DNA from: Streptomyces poonensis
GTDB lineage: Bacteria; Actinomycetota; Actinomycetes; Streptomycetales; Streptomycetaceae
NCBI RefSeq assembly: GCF_014650915.1
Contig: NZ_BMVW01000013.1
Coordinates: 174,008 to 238,007 of the forward strand
Length of the DNA stretch: 64,000 bases
Reading direction: 5' to 3'
Shown here: positions 48,106 to 56,016 of the stretch, piece by piece
Layout of the letters: the number at the start of each line of letters is the position of its first letter
Numbering within the stretch: position 1 is the stretch's first letter
The notes under the pieces: generated by a model
Databases searched by the model: none
Told to the model about the DNA's origin: nothing
The model's input: the letters and a program-made list of their open reading frames with translations, nothing else
Translations under genes and position numbers: made by a program

Positions 48106-48699
48106 ATGCCGGACAAGGAAACGCCGGAGACGCCGAAGGGCCAGGAGACGATGGAGAGCGCGATGCTCGCGCTGTGGCACGACCTCACCGGGGCGCAGAT
48201 GCTCCAGGCCGTCGCCGACGGACGGGTGCCGCACGGCGCCCACCACGCCCTGCTGGGGCTGCGGGTGACCGGGGCCCGGCCGGGCCGGGTCGAGGAGACC
48301 TGGCGGCCATCGGAGGCGCTGGTCAACTTCGCCGGCAGCGGTGTGCACGCCGGCTACATCGCCATGGTGCTGGACGACGCCTGCTGCGCCGCCGGCTCCA
48401 GCCACGGCGAGCGCGCGTACCCGATGATCACCCTCAATCTGGACCTCGACTTCCTCCGGGCGGTACGGCCCGGCCACGCGTACACCGTCAGCAGCGAGCT
48501 CGTCCATCCGGGGCGGCGCCGGATGGTCGCCAACGCCCGCGTCACGGACACCGACGGCGCGGTGGTCGCGCAGGCCCGCGCCAGTGTCGTCCCGGATTTC
48601 GACTTCGCCGTCCGTATGCGGGGAGCCGGAGCCGGAGCCGGAGCCGGGGAGCACGTCGAACACCCGCGTCACCCGGGCGCCGCGGACACGCGGTCCTGA
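48106..48699 (+). CDS. Hotdog-fold thioesterase (PaaI-like)
   Basis: Encodes 197 residues. The hotdog core is visible: VNFAGSGVHAGYIAMVLDDACC with the PaaI-type helix (GSGVHAG then D), followed by TLNLDLDFLRAVRPGHAY and strands ending VVAQARAS. The C-terminal tail has a (Gly-Ala)n run, a DNA triplet repeat. The ATG at 48106 is chosen over upstream extension that is not coding-like. It may release acyl or CoA intermediates. Its stop codon lies within a 25-bp tandem duplication. Confidence 0.8.
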   Translation: MPDKETPETPKGQETMESAMLALWHDLTGAQMLQAVADGRVPHGAHHALLGLRVTGARPGRVEETWRPSEALVNFAGSGVHAGYIAMVLDDACCAAGSSHGERAYPMITLNLDLDFLRAVRPGHAYTVSSELVHPGRRRMVANARVTDTDGAVVAQARASVVPDFDFAVRMRGAGAGAGAGEHVEHPRHPGAADTRS

Positions 48700-48742
48700 C
48701 CCACGTCCTGATCCATCGTCCTGACCCACGTCCTGATCCACC
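48693..48742 (+). repeat. 25-bp tandem duplication over a stop codon
   Basis: Two near-identical 25-bp units (48693-48717 and 48718-48742, one difference), each built from two 12-bp GTCCTGAYCCAY words. The TGA at 48697-48699 in the first unit is the stop of the hotdog thioesterase. Confidence 0.85.
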
Positions 48743-48807
48743 GTCCCGACTCTCCTCCGTGTCCGACGGCTCCGGTGCCGTCCCCCCTCCCGTACAGGAG
48801 CCGCGAG

Positions 48808-49596
48808 TTGCTGTCCCCACCGTCCCCGACGGGTCACTGGTTCCACACGACGGATCCCCGGCCCGATGCCGCACGGCGGCTGTTCCTCTTCCCGCACGCC
48901 GGGGGCAGCGCCGCCTCCTACGGCCGGTGGCCCGCCCTCCTGCCCGGCACCGACGTGCACACCGTTCAGCTGCCCGGGCGGCTGGAAGGCCCGGGGGAGG
49001 AGCCGTACCGGCGGACCCGGCCCCTGGTCGAGGCGCTGCGCGAGGCGCTGGGTGACGAGCTGGACGGCCGCCCGTACGGGTTCTTCGGCCACAGCCTCGG
49101 TGCTCTGCTCGCCTACCGGCTGACCGTCGAGATCGAGCGGGACGGCGGCCCGGGCCCGGCTCTGCTCGGGGTCTCCGGCTGGGCGCCCACGCGGTCCCGG
49201 CCGGTCGACGCCCTGCTCACGCTGGCCGACGCCGAGTTCACGGACGGCATACGGCGCTTCGGCGTGCTGCCCGAGGAGGCCGGGAGAGAGCGGGAGCTGC
49301 TCGCACCGATCCTCCCCGCGCTGCGTGCGGACCTCGCCGTCGTCGCCGACCACCGCGACGACGGTGCCCGTGTCGCCTGCCCGGTCGCCGCCTACGGAGG
49401 CCGGGCCGACCCGACGCTGGAGCCCGGGGGGCTGGCCGAGTGGGCCGGGCGCACCCCGGTCTTCCTGGGGTGCAGTCACTTTCCGGGCGGGCATTTCTAT
49501 CTCGCCGACCCTGCCGTGGCCCTCGCCATCGCGGGCGATCTCACCCGTCACCTCCTGCGCCGCACGGACGATGCCGTACCGAAAGGGGAACGATAG
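48808..49596 (+). CDS. Type II thioesterase
   Basis: Encodes 262 residues of the GrsT/RifR family. LFLFPHAGGSAASYGRW is the classic start, GHSLGALLAYRL has Ser96, an Asp lies near AYGGRADPTLE and the His in FPGGHFYL. The TTG at 48808 has CAGGAG seven bases upstream; a GTG at 48775 would add eleven residues. It edits or unloads carrier proteins of the PKS system, which has no built-in thioesterase. Confidence 0.9.
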   Translation: MLSPPSPTGHWFHTTDPRPDAARRLFLFPHAGGSAASYGRWPALLPGTDVHTVQLPGRLEGPGEEPYRRTRPLVEALREALGDELDGRPYGFFGHSLGALLAYRLTVEIERDGGPGPALLGVSGWAPTRSRPVDALLTLADAEFTDGIRRFGVLPEEAGRERELLAPILPALRADLAVVADHRDDGARVACPVAAYGGRADPTLEPGGLAEWAGRTPVFLGCSHFPGGHFYLADPAVALAIAGDLTRHLLRRTDDAVPKGER

Positions 49597-49681
49597 CGGG
49601 CCGCTGTACCGTGGGCGCCGATTTCTGTTTCCGCGTTTCCGCACGAAATCCCGAACGGAGAGTGGTGATCGGTGGCGGTGC

Positions 49682-50530
49682 ATGGCAGAAGGCCGGACAG
49701 TCGAATTCCGTATTCTCGGTGGTCTGGAAATGGTCTCCCCGGTGGGCAGCGCCACGGTGTCCGGTGGCCTCCAGCGCGTCCTCCTCCAGACCCTGCTGGC
49801 GAGCGAGGGGAAGGCCGTCTCCGGTGAGACGCTGATGGCCGAACTGTGGGGGGAGGCGCCGCCGGAGGGGGCGGCCAACGCTCTCCAGGCCCACGCGAGC
49901 CGGATCCGCAAGAAGATCAGGCAGCTCGAGCCACCCCGCGCACACTCCCGTGTCGTCTGTCTCCCGCACGGCTACCAGCTGCGCATGGACGGCGCCGAGC
50001 TGGACGCCACGGTGTTCGTGGGGTACGCCGCCCGGGCCGAGCGGATGCGGGCGGAGGCCCCCGCGGAGGCGGTCGGCCTGTTGCGCCGCGCGCTCGGGCT
50101 GTGGCGCGGGGCCGTCTACGGCGGAAGCCCGGGCGGACCCCTCTGCAAGGCGGCCGCCACCCGGTACGAGGAGCACCGGCTGCAGGCCCTTGAGCTGCTG
50201 TTCGACAGCGAACTGCTGCTGGGCCGGCACACCGCGGTCCTCGCGGAACTGCGCGAGGCCCATATGAACGACCCCCTGCGGGAGCGGTTCTGCGAACAGT
50301 TGATGATCGCGCTGTACCGCTCGGGCCGTCAGGCCGAGGCGCTGGGCGTCTACCGGCAGACGTGGCGCCGCCTCAACGAGCAGCTAGGGGTCGACCCCTC
50401 ACCCTTTCTGCGCCGTCTGGAGCACGGCATCCTGATCCAGGACGCGGCGCTGGACCGGGGACCGGTGCCGGCCGCGCACGTCGTCGCCGGTGGTGTCCCG
50501 GCGCTCCGGCCGCTGCCCACGCGGAAGTGA
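49682..50530 (+). CDS. SARP family activator (first of two)
   Basis: Encodes 282 residues: an OmpR-type winged HTH (FRILGGLEMVSPVG, then LMAELWGEAPPEGAANALQAHASRIRKKI) followed by the bacterial transcriptional activation domain (LLRRALGLWRGAVYGG, RRLNEQLGVDPSP). No ATPase or TPR extension, so it is a small SARP like ActII-ORF4 or VlmI. It probably binds the GTCAG repeat sets found in three cluster promoters. It converges on the DUF2156 gene with a terminator between. Confidence 0.92.
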   Translation: MAEGRTVEFRILGGLEMVSPVGSATVSGGLQRVLLQTLLASEGKAVSGETLMAELWGEAPPEGAANALQAHASRIRKKIRQLEPPRAHSRVVCLPHGYQLRMDGAELDATVFVGYAARAERMRAEAPAEAVGLLRRALGLWRGAVYGGSPGGPLCKAAATRYEEHRLQALELLFDSELLLGRHTAVLAELREAHMNDPLRERFCEQLMIALYRSGRQAEALGVYRQTWRRLNEQLGVDPSPFLRRLEHGILIQDAALDRGPVPAAHVVAGGVPALRPLPTRK

Positions 50531-50554
50531 CCGGGCGCCGAAGCGCCACCGGAC

Positions 50555-50595
50555 GTACGGGCTTTCGGCGGGCCGGGTCCGCCGAGAGCCCGTAC
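50555..50595. terminator. Bidirectional terminator
   Basis: A 17-bp inverted repeat with a single G-T pair (arms 50555-50571 and 50579-50595, 7-base loop) lies between the convergent SARP and DUF2156 genes. Confidence 0.7.
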
Positions 50596-50627
50596 GCCGC
50601 CGTCACAGCACGTCACGGCACGACGTG

Positions 50628-51626
50628 TCACAGCGCGTTGGAGACGCGGAGGACGTGCAGGAAGGACCGCAGGGAAGCGTGTCCGTGGAAGGCGATGTAC
50701 TCCGGGGTCACCACGTCCGGCCCCCACTTCTCCTTGTAGGCGAGCTGGCTGCGCGCGGGGTAGACGGATCCGCCGTGCTCCCACAGCGCGTGCGTCAGCC
50801 ACCGGAACACGGGGCTGTGTCCGGGAACCTCGTGCCGTGGGTCCAGGCCGGTGAAGGGCGTGAAGCCGAAGTGCAGCCAGCGGACGCCCTCCTCGCGGAA
50901 GACCTCGATCGCGTGGCTGTTGATCGCCTCCGCCACCCCCGGCGGCCCGTCCGGCCGGCGGCGGCTGAGGTCGTGCAGCCACCCGGCCCGTGCCCCGAAC
51001 ACCGGTGAGTACGAGATGTAACCGGCCGGCCGGTCGCCGATCAGGCCGACGAACAGCCTGCGGTGCCGCCCCGCGGCACCACCGCGCTGCCCCACCAGGA
51101 ACTCCAGGGGCTTGGCGTGTTTCCCCTTGGCCGCCAGCCAGACGGCGTCCAGCTCCCGCAACGCCCCGCTCCACTCCTCCGCACCGGCCTCCCGCACGGT
51201 GAGCCCGCTGCGCAGCGACCGGGAGATCTTGTTGCGCAGCCGCATGAAACGGGTGCCGCGCAACGAGAACCCGGCCAGATCCAGAGCGTAGGAGGCGCCG
51301 ATCTGGTTGACGGTGAAGCCGTGCTCCGCGTACCGCTCGGCGTCGGCGCGCTGGAGCTGGACGGCGACCAGGCGCAGCCGCCGGGACCGCGCGTGGGCGA
51401 CGAACTGCTCCAGCAGGCGCTCATAGTCCTCCTGGGGTGCGAAGGGGCCGCCGAACTGCACCAGGCGGCGCCCCGACCGCCGGTGGACGGCCAGCCCTTT
51501 CGCCGAAGGCGAGGTGAAATAGCTGTTCCCCTCGTTGAGCGCCAGAAAGGCGCTCGGATTGTCGGACAGCGTGTAGGTGCTGATGGCTTCGAAAGCGGAA
51601 ACCTCCGATATCGGACCGGCGGTCAT
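50628..51626 (-). CDS. DUF2156 (MprF C-terminal-like) aminoacyl-tRNA-dependent transferase, VlmA type
   Basis: Encodes 332 residues of the phosphatidylglycerol lysyltransferase C-terminal (DUF2156) family, a double GNAT-like fold that takes amino acids from charged tRNA. Recognisable segments are TYTLSDNPSAFLALNEGNSYF, FMRLRNKISRSLR, PAGYISYSPVFGARAGWLHDL and WLHFGFTPFTGLD. In valanimycin biosynthesis the VlmA protein of this type moves serine from seryl-tRNA to an alkylhydroxylamine. Here it is divergent from a kinase and MmgE/PrpD pair of VlmJ/VlmK type, with a serine-type tRNA gene in between, so the same reaction is inferred. Confidence 0.85.
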   Translation of the reverse strand: MTAGPISEVSAFEAISTYTLSDNPSAFLALNEGNSYFTSPSAKGLAVHRRSGRRLVQFGGPFAPQEDYERLLEQFVAHARSRRLRLVAVQLQRADAERYAEHGFTVNQIGASYALDLAGFSLRGTRFMRLRNKISRSLRSGLTVREAGAEEWSGALRELDAVWLAAKGKHAKPLEFLVGQRGGAAGRHRRLFVGLIGDRPAGYISYSPVFGARAGWLHDLSRRRPDGPPGVAEAINSHAIEVFREEGVRWLHFGFTPFTGLDPRHEVPGHSPVFRWLTHALWEHGGSVYPARSQLAYKEKWGPDVVTPEYIAFHGHASLRSFLHVLRVSNAL

Positions 51627-51734
51627 CTCTCCTCACCTCCGGGCGGGCGGAGTGGACGGGCGGGCTGATGAGTAGAGCACCGGGGAGAGAACCGGGCAAG
51701 AATTCCAGGAATGACGCGCACGGAATGAGTCACC

Positions 51735-51761
51735 GTCAGCGCACTGTCAGGGAATTGTCAG
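51735..51761 (+). promoter_or_regulatory. SARP-type operator upstream of the tRNA and kinase
   Basis: GTCAG occurs at 51735, 51746 and 51757, exactly 11 bp apart, 87 bases before the tRNA-like gene and in the divergent gap with the DUF2156 gene. The arrangement matches that at 43306 (other strand) and 54601. Confidence 0.65.
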
Positions 51762-51848
51762 CGGGAGGGTGCATTCTCATCGGGGCATCCGTTCGCCGTT
51801 CCCGTCGGGGAAACGGTCCCGTGGGGGACGGACGGGAAAACGGCCCGA

Positions 51849-51940
51849 GGAGAGGTACCCGCAGCGGCCCAACGGGGTCCGGGCGCGTCCCGGACGGGTC
51901 TTCACGGCCCGCGCAGGTTCGAATCCTGCCCTCTCCGCCA
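51849..51940 (+). tRNA. Class II serine-type tRNA with a non-canonical anticodon loop
   Basis: A full cloverleaf fits 92 bases. Acceptor: GGAGAGG (51849-51855) with CCTCTCC (51930-51936), then discriminator G and encoded CCA. D-arm: CCCG/CGGG with an 11-base loop carrying the AGCGG and AA of serine tRNAs. Anticodon stem: TCCGG/CCGGA. Variable arm: CGGGTC/GGCCCG with a 5-base loop. T-arm: GCAGG/CCTGC around TTCGAAT. The long variable arm, G73 and D-loop point to serine identity. The anticodon loop (51883-51889, GCGCGTC) has C at position 33 instead of U and T at 37; its ends can pair, making a 7-bp stem with a 5-base loop. Read formally the anticodon is GCG. Decoding is unlikely, but SerRS does not read the anticodon, so charging is possible. 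It lies 45 bases upstream of the VlmJ-type kinase, probably co-transcribed. Alternative: a decaying tRNA copy. Confidence 0.8.
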
Positions 51941-51985
51941 CCCCGCCGCCATCGACGCGTGCGGCGGACGACGCCAGGAGTGACG

Positions 51986-52960
51986 ATGCCGTACCCGGCC
52001 GTACCGGCCTGTCCCGCGCCGACACGCGCCCTGATCGTGGTCAACCCCGCGGCCGGCGGCCACCGCGCCGATCTGGTCGAGCGCCTGGCCTCCCTGTGCC
52101 GCGAGCGTCTCGCGTCGGTGGCCGTGCTCCGTACGACCGGCCCCGGGGACGCCGTCGACGCGGTCCACCGCGCGGTGGCCAAGGGGACCGTGGAGCACCG
52201 CCCCGACCTCGTCGTCGCGGCCGGCGGCGACGGCACCGTCCGTGAGGCCGCCGAGGGGCTGGTACGGCAGGGCGGCGAGGGACGCGGGGATGCCGCCCTG
52301 CTCATCGTCCCCTGGGGCAGCGCCAACTCCGGCTACCGCATGTTCTGGGACGACCGGCCGTGGCGGGACGCGGTGTCCATGGTGCTCGAACCAGGACGGG
52401 CCGAGGTCCGGCGCATGGACCTCGCCCGGCTCGCGGAGACCGGCGACCACGTGCTGCTGGGCTCCTGCACCGGCCTGGGCGCGCAGATCCTTCCGGCCCT
52501 CGCGGCGGTGCCCGCCGGCTCCAGGGGGCGCGACCGCTACGCGCGGGCCCTGGCCGCAGTGGCGGCGGACTTCCGCCCCTACCCGGGCCGGGTGACCGTC
52601 GACGGCACCGTCCTGGCCGAGGGCCCCACCGTCCTGGCCAACGTCGGCGGCGGGCGCTACCGCGCCGGGCAGTATCTGCTGCTGCCCCACTCCCGGCCGG
52701 ACGACGGGCTGCTGGACGTCTGCGTCATCGGCGGCCGGACCGACCCGGCACGGGTGCCGGAGCTGACCCGGCACGCCGGCCACCTCGGCGAGCCGGGAAC
52801 GGCGTACGGCCGCGGACGCCGCGTCGTCGTCGAGCGGCTCGACGGCGAGGGGCTGGTCCTGGAACACGACGGCGAGCCGCGGGACGGCATCGGGAGCACG
52901 GCCACCTTCGACGTGGTGCCGGGCGCTCTGCCGGTCTGGACGGCCCCGGCGGGGCGCTGA
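51986..52960 (+). CDS. Diacylglycerol-kinase-like enzyme, VlmJ type
   Basis: Encodes 324 residues of the DAGK catalytic family. ALIVVNPAAGG at the start, VVAAGGDGTVREAAEGL (GGDGT nucleotide motif) near residue 82, and VPWGSANSGYRM, a variant of the usual PxGTxND motif. In valanimycin biosynthesis VlmJ phosphorylates the hydroxyl of the hydrate precursor and VlmK eliminates the phosphate; the next gene here is of VlmK type, so the same use is inferred. The ATG at 51986 follows CAGGAGTGAC, just after the tRNA-like gene. Confidence 0.87.
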   Translation: MPYPAVPACPAPTRALIVVNPAAGGHRADLVERLASLCRERLASVAVLRTTGPGDAVDAVHRAVAKGTVEHRPDLVVAAGGDGTVREAAEGLVRQGGEGRGDAALLIVPWGSANSGYRMFWDDRPWRDAVSMVLEPGRAEVRRMDLARLAETGDHVLLGSCTGLGAQILPALAAVPAGSRGRDRYARALAAVAADFRPYPGRVTVDGTVLAEGPTVLANVGGGRYRAGQYLLLPHSRPDDGLLDVCVIGGRTDPARVPELTRHAGHLGEPGTAYGRGRRVVVERLDGEGLVLEHDGEPRDGIGSTATFDVVPGALPVWTAPAGR

Positions 52961-53087
52961 CGCCGGCCGGCGGTGCCCGCCGGCCGCCGCCGCGCTGCCG
53001 CACGGAGCCCGGTCGTCGCTGCGCGCCGCGCGCGGTGACCGGGACCCGACCCGGAAGAACCCGGCACGAGAAGAGGGAGGACCCGCC

Positions 53088-54701
53088 ATGGCCACCCTGC
53101 TCGGAGAGCTCGGCGCGTGGGCCGCGCGGCTCACACCCGAAGCGATCCCCGGACGGGTGCTCCGCCGGGCCGCCAGTCAGGTGCTGTCCCAGCTCGGGGC
53201 GATCCGCGCCGGGGCCGGACATCGCCTCGGCCGCCGTCTGACCGCCGCCTTCGGGCCGCCGCTGCAGCCCGATCCGCGCCGGTCGGCCTGCGTGCTGGCC
53301 GGGCTCGGCTCCTGGCTCAACCTCGACGACACCGCGTACGCGGGCCACCTGTCCAACTCCGCCGTCGCGGTGCCCCTCGCCTTCGCACACGCCCGGCGGC
53401 TGGACGGTCCGGCACTGCTCACCGCGGTGGTGGCGGCCAACGAGTGCGCCGCCCGCGTCACCGCCGCGGCGACGCTGGGCCCGCTGCGCGGCCAGACCGC
53501 GCTGCACGCGCACCTCGCGGGCGCCGTCGCCGGGCGGCTCAGCTGCGAGGGAGCCCCGCCCGCCCGCTGGCCGGACGCGCTCGGTCTGGCGTACGCGCAG
53601 CCGCCGTGGCCGCTGATGCGGGCCTTCCTGGCCGGCGACGCCCGGCTGCTGAACACCCTCGGGCCGGTGCGTACGGCCATGGACGCGTGCGACGCGGCCG
53701 CCGCCGGACTCACCGGCCCGCACGACCTGCTGGAGCACCCGGACGGCTTCCTGCGCCGCTTCGCGACCGTCCCGCTGCCCGAGGCGGTCACCGCGGGGCT
53801 CGGAACGCGCTGGCACACCGAGACCTTCTCGTACAAACTGCACCCGGGCGGGCCCGGGATCGACGCAGCCGTCGACTGCGCCATGGCCCTCCACGACGAC
53901 CTGGGCGCCCCGGACGCGGCCGAGCTCGCCGACGACATCACCGAGGTGCTCGTGGAGGCGTCGCTGTACACCCTCCTCGCGGCCCGGCGCGCGCACCCCT
54001 ATCTCGGCGGGACCGCACGGCCCCTGGGCGCCCTGGTGCTGGACGTCGGCTATCCCGTGGCCACCGCGCTGCTGACCGGGCGGCTGACCGTGGCCGACCT
54101 GGACCCTCCGGCCTCGGACGACCCGGTGCGCCGGGCCGTGGCCGCCCGGGTCCGGCTGGTGCACGACACCGGCATGACCCGCGCGCTCCTGGCCTCCTGC
54201 GCGCCGTTCGGCGAGGCGCTGCGCCAGGCCGGCCCCGCCGGCGCCGCGTGGCTGCGGGAGTTCGGCGGTGACGCGCTCGCCGGGCTGGCGGGCGAACCGG
54301 TGCCCCCCGCCGCGGACTTCACCGACGCCGTCAAGGCCACCGGCGCCCGGGTGACGGTCCGTCTCACCGGCGGCCGCCGCGCGGTACGGGAGCTGATGGT
54401 CCCGCACGGCGCCGCGGGCCCGCACACCCGGGCCCGGCACGCCGCCCTCGTCGGGCAGAAGTTCCGTGCGCTCGGCGGCCCCGCCGACGTCGCCGACGCG
54501 CTGGTGCGGGTGCCCCGGATGGACGGCGCCGAGCTCCGCGCGTGGATCGAGGCGGCGCTGCGGCCCGGCCCGCCGCGCACGGAACAGGCAGCTGTCACGG
54601 ATCAGGCGGCCGTCAGCGATCCGTCAGGGGCCTGTGACAGCGTGGGGGCGCCCGCCCCCTTCCCACCGCGCGCCGCCGACATCGAGGAGCAACGCCTGTG
54701 A
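53088..54701 (+). CDS. MmgE/PrpD family protein, VlmK type
   Basis: Encodes 537 residues. N-terminal all-helical domain with the family signature SWLNLDDTAYAGHLSNSAVAVPLAFA and VVAANECAARV; the C-terminal part has FSYKLHPGGPGIDAA and the RARHAALVGQKFRAL region. Known members are 2-methylcitrate dehydratase, cis-aconitate decarboxylase and VlmK, which dehydrates phosphorylated valanimycin hydrate. Placed directly after the kinase, it is likely to carry out the same elimination. GGGAGGACC precedes the ATG. Its end overlaps the aminotransferase start by GTGA and contains a SARP-type repeat set. Confidence 0.85.
   Translation: MATLLGELGAWAARLTPEAIPGRVLRRAASQVLSQLGAIRAGAGHRLGRRLTAAFGPPLQPDPRRSACVLAGLGSWLNLDDTAYAGHLSNSAVAVPLAFAHARRLDGPALLTAVVAANECAARVTAAATLGPLRGQTALHAHLAGAVAGRLSCEGAPPARWPDALGLAYAQPPWPLMRAFLAGDARLLNTLGPVRTAMDACDAAAAGLTGPHDLLEHPDGFLRRFATVPLPEAVTAGLGTRWHTETFSYKLHPGGPGIDAAVDCAMALHDDLGAPDAAELADDITEVLVEASLYTLLAARRAHPYLGGTARPLGALVLDVGYPVATALLTGRLTVADLDPPASDDPVRRAVAARVRLVHDTGMTRALLASCAPFGEALRQAGPAGAAWLREFGGDALAGLAGEPVPPAADFTDAVKATGARVTVRLTGGRRAVRELMVPHGAAGPHTRARHAALVGQKFRALGGPADVADALVRVPRMDGAELRAWIEAALRPGPPRTEQAAVTDQAAVSDPSGACDSVGAPAPFPPRAADIEEQRL
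54601..54627 (+). promoter_or_regulatory. SARP-type operator inside the MmgE/PrpD gene end
   Basis: ATCAG at 54601 and GTCAG at 54612 and 54623 give three repeats with exact 11-bp spacing, about 70 bases before the aminotransferase start and within the last codons of the preceding gene. This suggests an internal promoter for the downstream genes. Confidence 0.5.
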
Positions 54702-56014
54702 GCGCTCCGACGGACACCGGACCGGACACGGAACAGGACACGGAACAGGAAACGGAACAGGAAACACTCCGGACTCTCCGCCTCTACCGGGCCCACCTCA
54801 GCAAGGGCCGGGCGACCGTGGCCGAGCTGTTCGGCGGCCGCATGGAGGTCGCCTCCTCGGGCGCCTGGCTGACCACCAGCGACGGCGAGCGGTACCTCAA
54901 CTGCGGCGGCTACGGCGTGTTCCTCATGGGCGCGCGGCACCCGCTCGTCATGGAGGAGGTCCGCCGCCAGCTCGGCACCCACCCCGTCGCCACCCGCCTC
55001 CTGCTCGAACCGGCCGTCGCCCGCGCCGCCGAGACACTGGTTTCGGTGACCCCGCCGGGGCTGGACCGCGTGCACTTCTCGCTCTCCGGCGCCGAGGCGG
55101 TCGAGACAGCGCTCAAGCTGGCCCGTGCCCAGGGCCGGCGGAAGGTGGTCGCCATGCACATGGGCTACCACGGCAAGACGCTGGGCGCCCTGTCGGCCAC
55201 CGGCAAGGACGTGTTCCAGCGGCCGTTCCGTCCCCTGCTGCCCGATGTGACGCACCTGCCCTACGGGGACGCCGAGGCGCTGGAGAAGGAGCTCGCCGAA
55301 CGGCCCGGCGAGGCCTGCGTGATCGTCGAACCGGTCCAGGGCGAGGGCGGCGTGGTCATCCCGCCGGACGGCTATCTGCGGCGGGTCGGCGAACTCTGCC
55401 GCGCCCACGGCGCGTTCTTCGTCCTGGACGAGGTGCAGACCGGCATGGGCCGCCTGGGCACCTGGTGGGGAGCCGACGCCGAAGGCGTGGTCCCGGACGT
55501 GCTGCTCGCGGGCAAGGCGCTGGGCGGGGGAGTGGTCCCGGTCTCCGCCGCGATCGCCACCCGCGAGGCGTTCCGGCCGTTCGACAAGGACCCCTACCTC
55601 CACACCGGGACGTTCTCCGGAGCCCCGCTCCTCATGGCCGCCGTCCAGGGCGCCGTCCGCGCGATAAGCGAGGAGGACCTCACCACCCGGGCGGCGGAGC
55701 TCGGCGCCCGGCTGCTGCCGCGCATCGCGGAGATCGCCCGCGGCAACATCCCCGAACTGCTCGCCGGGGTACGGGGCCGGGGCCTGCTCATCGGCGTGGA
55801 GCTGATCGAGGCCGGGCTCGCGGGGGAGCTGCTGATCGAACTGTTCAACCACCGCGTGGTGGCCAACCACTCGATGAACGGCAGCACCGTGGTGCGGTTC
55901 ACCCCGCCCGCGGTCCTCACCGACGCGGACGTCGACTTCTTCCTGCACGCCTTCGACGGGGCCACCCGCGCCCTGGTCGAGAACGCCACACGCGCCCCGG
56001 AAGGCCGGAGGTGA
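54698..56014 (+). CDS. Class III PLP-dependent aminotransferase
   Basis: Encodes 438 residues. FFVLDEVQTGMGRLG holds the PLP-binding Asp and LLAGKALGGG the Schiff-base Lys273; HMGYHGKTLGALS is the aromatic-stacking region. An acidic N-terminal run of TEQD/TEQE repeats comes from 12-bp DNA repeats at about 54720-54765. The GTG overlaps the MmgE/PrpD stop. With an acyl reductase in the cluster it should aminate a long-chain aldehyde to the primary amine needed for azoxy formation; that role is inference. Confidence 0.9.
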   Translation: MSAPTDTGPDTEQDTEQETEQETLRTLRLYRAHLSKGRATVAELFGGRMEVASSGAWLTTSDGERYLNCGGYGVFLMGARHPLVMEEVRRQLGTHPVATRLLLEPAVARAAETLVSVTPPGLDRVHFSLSGAEAVETALKLARAQGRRKVVAMHMGYHGKTLGALSATGKDVFQRPFRPLLPDVTHLPYGDAEALEKELAERPGEACVIVEPVQGEGGVVIPPDGYLRRVGELCRAHGAFFVLDEVQTGMGRLGTWWGADAEGVVPDVLLAGKALGGGVVPVSAAIATREAFRPFDKDPYLHTGTFSGAPLLMAAVQGAVRAISEEDLTTRAAELGARLLPRIAEIARGNIPELLAGVRGRGLLIGVELIEAGLAGELLIELFNHRVVANHSMNGSTVVRFTPPAVLTDADVDFFLHAFDGATRALVENATRAPEGRR

Positions 56015-56016
56015 CC

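Noticed and set aside
50628..51626. Peptidoglycan FemX or simple GNAT acetyltransferase
   Set aside because: The length and motifs fit DUF2156 better, and the adjoining VlmJ/VlmK-type genes support a seryl-transfer role.
51849..51940. Calling the tRNA an ordinary Arg (GCG anticodon) tRNA
   Set aside because: The long variable arm, serine-type D-loop and G73 do not fit an arginine tRNA, and C33/T37 are not those of a decoding tRNA.
51915..51940. tRNA 3' end as an integration (att) site of a mobile element
   Set aside because: A complete cloverleaf is present, not just a 3' half. No integrase or second copy of the 3' end was noticed in the window.
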